Shown piece by piece: positions 45,505 through 52,577 of a DNA stretch of 52,577 nucleotides. Numbering within the stretch: position 1 is the stretch's first letter; each line of letters begins with the position of its first letter. The notes under the pieces were generated by a model. That model worked only from the letters and a program-made list of their open reading frames with translations, made no database searches and had not been told where the DNA came from. A program made the translations under genes and the position numbers. Source of the stretch: Trichinella spiralis (lineage: Eukaryota > Nematoda > Enoplea > Trichinellida > Trichinellidae); NCBI GenBank assembly GCA_000181795.3, contig CM012955.1, positions 1,207,137 through 1,259,713 on the forward strand, read 5' to 3'.

Positions 45505-48500
45505 GACTTAAATTTTTCATATGTTAAAATTGGCAAAATTGACATCGAACATTTTAATATTGAAGCATTGGTAAGTTAGTAGAAAACTTTTCTCATAAAA
45601 AAAAAATTTCAAATTTTAGAAAATTTTCAAGTAAAAATTTAAATTGTTCAATTTTTCAGTTTAAAAATTGTCCAACAACAATTTCTGATATTAATATAAT
45701 TAAACAGCACGTCATCAAATGTTGTTACAGTAATACAATGTTTATTTTTTAATGACCTCTAAAAATTTTATCTAATTTCGATAAAAATGAATTAAAGCAT
45801 AACTTTGTTTATAACGAATAAAATGAAGTGACCATCACTTGATAACAGATATAGTTGGTTTGACCGAGAAAATAATTTTTGTTGTGCTCAACTCGGAGAA
45901 TATCAATATTTTAATAACGCTTTGTAATATAGTGATGATTTTTAAAACTTTAAAACTTTCATTTGCTTACAATATTTATATAAATATGTATTTTTTTAAT
46001 TTATTTATTTACATTTATATTTATATATCAACAACTGAAATGGCATTGTTTAATCGAATAACTGTGCCATGCCAAGTTACCCAGTGATTCATAACTGAAG
46101 TAATGTTACACAATTTATACGCTAAATTATTAGTAGAATATTGTGATCACTTATCTGCATCTACAGGATTGCATCACTGATCAATGTGCCTAATTGTTGA
46201 ACCACATACTGTGCTGTAACCTGCATTTTAGCTACCATACCATCTTTTAAAACAAATCAAAACAAACAAATGTACAATAACATCGGAAAGAAATACTCAG
46301 TAATGAAATGTCAATCATATTAAGTGATCACATCTTGTATAATTGATGACGACCACCGCTTCAACTGTTGCTATTGATCTTTAGAAAATAAATCCAACGT
46401 GCAAATTAGCACGCTGAACAACGTGTTTTATAACCTTACAGGCAATTACACATTAATACACGTTGCTAAAAGATGTGCATTGTCGTATATGCATTCTCCT
46501 CATTTGCTTTACATTAATGTATATTTTAAAAATTGCATACATACACTTACGTATATGCATTCGTTTGCAACGTGTGCACCTAAGTAATAATTAATTTGTA
46601 ATTTTCAAAAACTCTAATGGATTCTGGTTAATTTGAATTTGACGTTCATTTCACATGTAGAATGCGAATGATAGTTGAACTGATAATGGAACATCTTTTA
46701 TAAAATAAAACACTAAAATACATATTTCTCTTCTTTCTCTTTTATTAAATTCAACGTTTAAGTTGAAACATTTTCTGTATTGAATTTTTAAATAAAAACT
46801 CTATCACACGCGCATTTCCTGCTCATTTAGCGATCGAATGACATTACTAATGCACAATTACAATTTATCAAACTAAAAAATTTAATAATTATATTTTATG
46901 AGAATGACTCTCGGGAAAAGAGATAAATACAGCTGTCTGAGGCTAAAATTAGATTTCAGATAAAATTAATCGGCATATGAAAAACAATTTTCAATGGCAT
47001 TTGCGTTATTTTTTACGTTAATAAATCAAAAGCGGAAAATTACCATGAATAATAAAATTGAATAAGTTGAAATTTTTATAAATTGAAGTGGCATGCTACA
47101 TTTCTTTTATTAATTTTAAAAATTCAAAAAAGGGAAAAATAATGCGCAGGCAAAAAAGTATACTGTCAAAAAAAACTACTACTACAGTGACTATTGTAAA
47201 TATCAATGTGTAAATTGTTATTTGATAGAGAGTTTTATGGAAAAAGTTTGTTTATGTTTGATGTTGCATACGAAATTATCATACGAACTGCGCAAATTGA
47301 TAAGCAGAGTATAGTATCAATAATGTGCATATTTGCTTTTCATTCGAAAAAAACGTAAAATTTTCACGAAGCAAGAAAAAACTGTTTACAAAATATTCTA
47401 CTGATAGTGATACTACATTGATGAAACGACTATTAATAGACAATATTTAAGAACAATAAATTACCGTATGGATTTATTTTTGCAATAAAAATTTTGTTTA
47501 ATTTAATTCTTACCCTTTTTCGTCGTAAGCGTCGATCAAAGCATGTTATCAAATCGGATGCTGATCGAGCCGAATTTGCCAATGCAACAGATCATGAAAT
47601 TACTCTTCAAATCTTTCTATCTATTCTAGTCAATATTCTAATTGTGCATAATGAATTATCATTTTCAATGCCACTTATGAATAATTTCAAATATACTGTA
47701 AGCGAAAATGGAAATATTATTTAAGTGGAAAATATGCATTATTGTTGTTAATTGTTCAAAATAAAAGAAAACACAACATTCCTCTGTGAAATAATAATTG
47801 CGAAATAAATTCTGTTTCAATTGCATACATTCGATTGTTCATCTTTCAAGTGAACGTTTGTAATGAAAAAAAATTTGAAAAAAATTTTGTTTAAGAAAAT
47901 CAAATCCAAGTAATCGACGGTTAAATCAATTTAAAAAAAAATAAATTCAACTGTGAAAGTTTCAATGTTGTGGAAGTTTACGAAATGGTACCAGGTTCAA
48001 TTTCTTCTTCTTCACCATATTCAACCGTGGACAGTATTAATAAATCAATTTAAATAAGTTGGATAATTTGTCAAGTTTAATCAACATTTCATCTCTAGTT
48101 ATATATCTGGCTTAGAAATGATATTTGATTCAAGTATTTGGATAATCGTATTATCGTTGCACTCCAAGACAACAATGTTAATTAATAATGCACCGAGCGA
48201 CATGAGAATAGAAAATTAACGAAAAGGGGAATTGAAATAAGATAATTCAAATTCGGCTCTGCGCATGGCGGTTGGAATTATCGTTGGATTGATTGATTAT
48301 TGTTTCTTTGTTTGAACAATGAACACAAAGTGAACAACAACAGATTTGAAATTCGGTAATTCGATGTAATTTTTCATCAATTATATAATAATCCATCCAC
48401 TCATTCATTAATCGATGATAATTATCATTTGAAATGTTCAATGATGAAATGATCAGCACAACATTTGAATAATTAATTCAGTTGTTGCAGTGATTTCACT

Positions 48501-51500
48501 ACGTTAGTTGTCATTAATGAATCATGAGCTGAATTTTTAGAGGATAAACAAAAAAAAAATAATTTTCTTTTTTTTGTACGTTAAATTTTCAACAAATTTT
48601 ATTTTGAAAAAAAAATTTGCATAAAGTAGTCCTCGACCTGAAATAACAATCGACGCAGTTGGGGAACGTTTCGGGGAAATTTGATTTATTTTTCGAGTGG
48701 AATTTCAAAGTGGGTTTTTCTTTTTCTTCTCTAAAATTACAAACTGGTTTTTCAACATTATTAATTGGCGTCAAAAAGAAGAAGAAAACAGTTCACAGTT
48801 GTCTGCAGGTGCTTCGTATTGTTCACCACACGTACAAATGACACTTTCGTCATAGAATTTAATAATACACTTTAATTAAACACAATTTGTTACAATATTT
48901 CAATAATTATCATAATTAATCTGTCAACTCTGCATATAATTTACTGAGAAGACAAATTTTCAAAATCCACTGTTTATACACCATTCGCCATGTATTTACT
49001 TATTGGAAAACATGAACAATATAACCATCTGTCCGAATGCGTTTATTCATATATTTTTAAATGTTATTCAAATTTACCTGTCGATATCCAAAAGAAAACA
49101 ATGCAAAATATATTACATTTAACGGAGAAGTGATCAATTAAAAAAATTTGATTCATTTTACAACCGGAAAAATGATCACGAAATTTCTCATCAAATAAAT
49201 ATTTGCCATCACAGTTGATAATTAAATTTAAATAAATTTTCATCAAAACTTTTTCCAGTCTATTCCACCAACACTGTCGACAAACAGATCTTGCAACAAC
49301 AACAACAACAACAACAATACGGAGAAAATTATTTCTTTTCCTCTCCAATAAAGTAGAACACGTTTTGCATAATCGTCGGGAAGAATAAATAAAGATAAGA
49401 ATTTTTCGCCTTGTGAAATGCTCATTTTCTTCTCTTTACAGTATCCCCATCGAGTACAATTGAAAATTTGACCGCATCGAACAGTATGCTTATTAATATC
49501 AACAATTGTATAAATTTTGCGCATCATTTTTATTCATAAATTCAAAAATTGTAATATAATCAAATAATAAATTTTTTTTCAAAATTATCTTTTCCATATC
49601 AATTAATTAACACGAACAACTTGGTGAACATTATTGATGGGGTTGAATTGGCAATATTGTAATTTTCAATTTAAAGAAAAAAATAACTCATTTCTGAAAA
49701 CTTTTACAGACAACATTTATAATTCACTTACTGAACAGCATCGTCAATTGGAAAACGATACTTTGTTCAAACAGTTAATATGATTATTATCAGGCACAGC
49801 TTGTCAAACTTCAATCCATAAATGTTCTATGAATTGGTGGAAAATTGAAGCAAAGATTTCAAGCTTCAATAACTGCTAACTAAATATATCATTTAGTGGA
49901 ACGTTTTAATTGCTTGGAAGTGCGGTCAGTTTTCATCTTAAATATGCAAAATAAATTACCATCGACACGGTGTGCAATACGATCCAATGGTGGATCCAGT
50001 GTTTTGACGGGCAGTTGAAGAACTAAGCTAGAAGTGTGGGATTGAAATGGATTGGAAGTGAGGATTAATTGTTCCAATTTGAAAAACAAAATACCAACAC
50101 GAAAAAATATTATGAATATATTCAAAATTTTAAACAATTTTACTTATTTTTTTTATTTTCCCTTTTACACTAGTATTGTATAAGAGCATGATTCAAGTTA
50201 ATCGTCCTCCTCTCATTTTCAAATTACTCTTCTAATAAAAAGGCATCGTTCGGCATTCATGCGTTAAAATAAGTGAAACTGCTGTTCAAATAATTCTTTG
50301 ATAAATACATTGTCATGACAACTAACGTTCATAAATCTGCACGAAAGAAAAATTATGAAAAATTCGGAAACGTCCATTTTCAATTCTTCAATGCACTTGT
50401 TACTTGCTTAAGCAATTTTTGCAAACAATTTCAATCTAAATAAATATTTCACTTCAAAATTTCAAAATGTTTAAAAGTAAAATTTCCACACATATATATA
50501 CAAATCAACATTCCATGCACATGTCATTTTTGCAATTTAAAAACTCAATCACCATTTGCTGTTCAATTTTTCCCGTGCTCTGCATGCTTCAACAATGGCA
50601 GTTCAAATCATGAAAACCAACAAATATCAACGACAAATTATATGCTAATAAAAGATTCTGTTATCTTTTATAAATTACAATTTATTGATTTGCAAGTTAA
50701 AAATAGATTACAAATTTGACTGTAATCTAAATAAAACATCGATGCATGAAACAACGCGTTTATGTTTAAAAATTAAACAATACTTTATTGTGAAATAGTA
50801 CTATTTCAAATTATTTTAATTGCTCTACTTTCACTGCTCTGCTCTCTTGAAATACTTTTCATAATCAATTTATCATCCGTATATATTTAAATTTGAAAAA
50901 TTGATTCGTCTTTTTGAATATTAAATACGATGCAGTGTTCAGAAAGATTGAAATTACAATTGCACCACTTACACATAGAAACGTCGAGTATATTGTATGA
51001 AATAGGTATTAAATTTAAAAAAAGTAACAAATTTACAAAAATGAAAAATCCACCTTTATCAAATGTAAATACTTCAGAAATTTTATAAAACAAACTATGA
51101 AAATTAGTCTTCGTCATTTTGTCAAATTCAAAAATTTAATCAGTATTAAATTTTCAAGCTTCCAAAACAAAATACTCCCTTGTTCCACGTGAACTGATAA
51201 TTGATTCGTTAGTGAAACGATTTTATTACCAAATTAAAAAAAGAGCAATCAAAGAATTCTTCAGTTTAAAAAAACAATAATATTTCTACATTTTATTGAT
51301 CAGTCAAGAAGAAAAATTGTCCAACAATGCAACAATTTATGATGATATTTATAAATGCACAAATAAAATTCAAAGCTAAGACGAACAATTCATTCTGCTA
51401 ATTTTACACTTGTGAAAAAGTACATGGATTTCGCGTTGGATGAAAAAACACGCAAATTCCCATACAACAAAAATAAACAACATTAAACTTTTATTTCGAT

Positions 51501-52038
51501 TTGACAGAAAATTCAAAATAGGAATAAAATTTTGCAACAACAAACAATTATAATAATAAAACTCTGTAAATTGATTTCCATTTTTGAATGAGAGAAAAAC
51601 AACAAACAGTACTTTCCGTAATATTTTCGCAACTCAACATAAATCGCTTTGCAACCAAATTATATAGATGATTAGATTTCAAAGAACCCTTTGTAACCAT
51701 TCCGACAATTATAATAAAAGCAAAATCAGTACACATTTTTCAAATGTATGTTTAATTGGATTTTAAATAACTCACACATTCAAAATTTTTCAACTGCAAC
51801 ACTGCAAAAGTTGATGGCATTGTAAGGAAGCTGCACTAATTTTCAAATCAACACCCCCCCCCACACCCGAAAAAATGACATTGTCCATCAAATCAAAACC
51901 ATATAACATTAACATTCGATATTGCATAATTAACAATGGAACGGTTTCGGTGAAGGCCTCTAAATACATGTGGTGAAGTCTGCACCAAATCTGGCAAGAG
52001 ATGTACGAAAAATTCGTTCCTTCCGTCAATCAAAATAG
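45505..52038. other. Long gene-poor AT-rich region
   Basis: About 6.5 kb with no exon I can support on either strand. The left end should hold the receptor promoter. Open frames such as 47494-47724 (+), 49064-49527 (-) and 50887-51117 (-) have no recognisable families and no convincing splice structure. Simple repeats are (AAC)n at 49294-49317 and a poly-C run near 51853-51862. Confidence 0.5.
49294..49317. repeat. (CAA)n microsatellite
   Basis: Eight CAA units in the gene-poor region. Confidence 0.9.
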
Positions 52039-52206
52039 TCACACATCGCAAAATTTCTTCGGCGGGTTGCAGTGGTTCTTCAATGACAGCAAAAAGTTCA
52101 GGAAAGCGTGGCGCGCAGCTTTGCACAAATAATGGCAAATTCTGGTACTTGACAATGTCCCGTCGTCATCAGAGATGTCAACATCACTCATATTCGCATA
52201 ATACTC
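52039..52206 (-). CDS. Possible terminal exon at right edge (partial, unknown)
   Basis: A minus-strand frame starts just after a good acceptor (TTTTATAG) and runs 55 codons to a TGA at 52039-52041. It begins with an acidic stretch (MSDVDISDDDG) and continues RICHYLCKAARHAFLNF. A second frame (51893-52138) also reads like protein (CAPRFPELFAVIEEPL) and overlaps it, so the true frame is open. The rest of the gene would lie beyond the window. Not recognised. Confidence 0.27.
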   Translation of the reverse strand, partial: EYYANMSDVDISDDDGTLSSTRICHYLCKAARHAFLNFLLSLKNHCNPPKKFCDV

Positions 52207-52577
52207 CTATAAAATACACATTACATGTATTAATACGCAATCTATGAAGCCTTTAAAAATTATAAAAAGCTGCAAGCCATATTCATTATTGTAATGCAAT
52301 AACCATCATGCTCAAAACAAAATACATACTTTACATTACGATAGCACCGTTTCATAATATATCAAAAAAGAAAAAAATAGAAAACAGAGAAAACGTCAAT
52401 ACTATAGACAGACAAAAGAAAATTCATATGGAATATATAAGAAGAAAAACGGTGACAAAAGATAATCAAAATTAAACAATCATTAACAGTAAAATAAAGA
52501 AAAGTAGGAATAAAACAGTACAAAAATTAGCATACTATTATTTATTTTACTAGAGAATAAATTGAGCTATCAACAGC

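Noticed and set aside
46145-46184. Hairpin from TGATCAC to its partner TGATCA
   Set aside because: Total stem of about 18 bases with many mismatches and a 4-base loop, too short for a miRNA precursor, and no other support.
47985-48010. GGTTCAATTTC, similar to a tRNA B box
   Set aside because: No A box, acceptor stem or cloverleaf can be drawn around it.
1-52577. Transposons, retroelements or virus-like fossils
   Set aside because: No reverse transcriptase, integrase, transposase or capsid motif was seen in any listed frame, and no terminal repeats apart from the one gene-containing tandem duplication.

Overview
The window looks like nuclear DNA of an invertebrate, most likely a nematode. 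It is AT-rich. Genes carry many introns of about 45-90 bp plus a few of 2 kb or more. The protein set is metazoan, and the most telling non-coding signal is a pair of hairpins with the miR-51/miR-100 seed on the 3' arm, as in C. elegans mir-54/55/56. A more precise placement, for example an enoplean nematode, would be a guess. I see no rRNA, tRNA, CRISPR, transposon or viral element.

Left part (1-12.6 kb) is a housekeeping block. In order: a possible terminal exon at the edge, a calcium- and integrin-binding EF-hand protein (+), mitochondrial stomatin-like protein 2 (-), the spliceosome-associated factor Cactin (-), and then divergently tRNA-dihydrouridine synthase DUS3 (+), closely followed by an ERI3-type DEDDh exonuclease (+). 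The last two are close enough, with an unpaired splice acceptor before the second, to suggest an operon. Middle part (13-31.4 kb): a minus-strand coiled-coil protein ending in an AMPK-type glycogen-binding fold, a tandem duplication of about 2.5 kb holding two paralogous, acidic, tail-anchored proteins (+), and an 8 kb minus-strand gene for a cell-surface protein with a signal peptide, two EGF modules, several DOMON modules, a SEA-like module, one membrane span and a proline/tyrosine-rich tail.

From 31.4 to 37.9 kb there is no convincing protein gene. Within it, 34.4-35.0 kb holds four separate miRNA-precursor-like hairpins on the plus strand. Two carry the ACCCGUA seed of the miR-51/miR-100 family; the other two match no family I can recall. 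Next come three closely packed minus-strand genes, CutA, the N-terminal methyltransferase NTMT1 and a BTB protein, possibly an operon. Then follows an orphan seven-helix receptor split by a 2.5 kb intron (42.0-45.5 kb). The rest, 45.5-52.6 kb, is AT-rich and nearly empty, apart from a possible terminal exon at the right edge.

The points most worth a second look are the miRNA cluster, and the duplicated gene pair, in which introns and flanks are about 99% identical while the main coding exon differs several-fold more and then becomes unalignable. Exon maps were made by hand from splice consensus, reading frame and remembered homologues; no database search was run.
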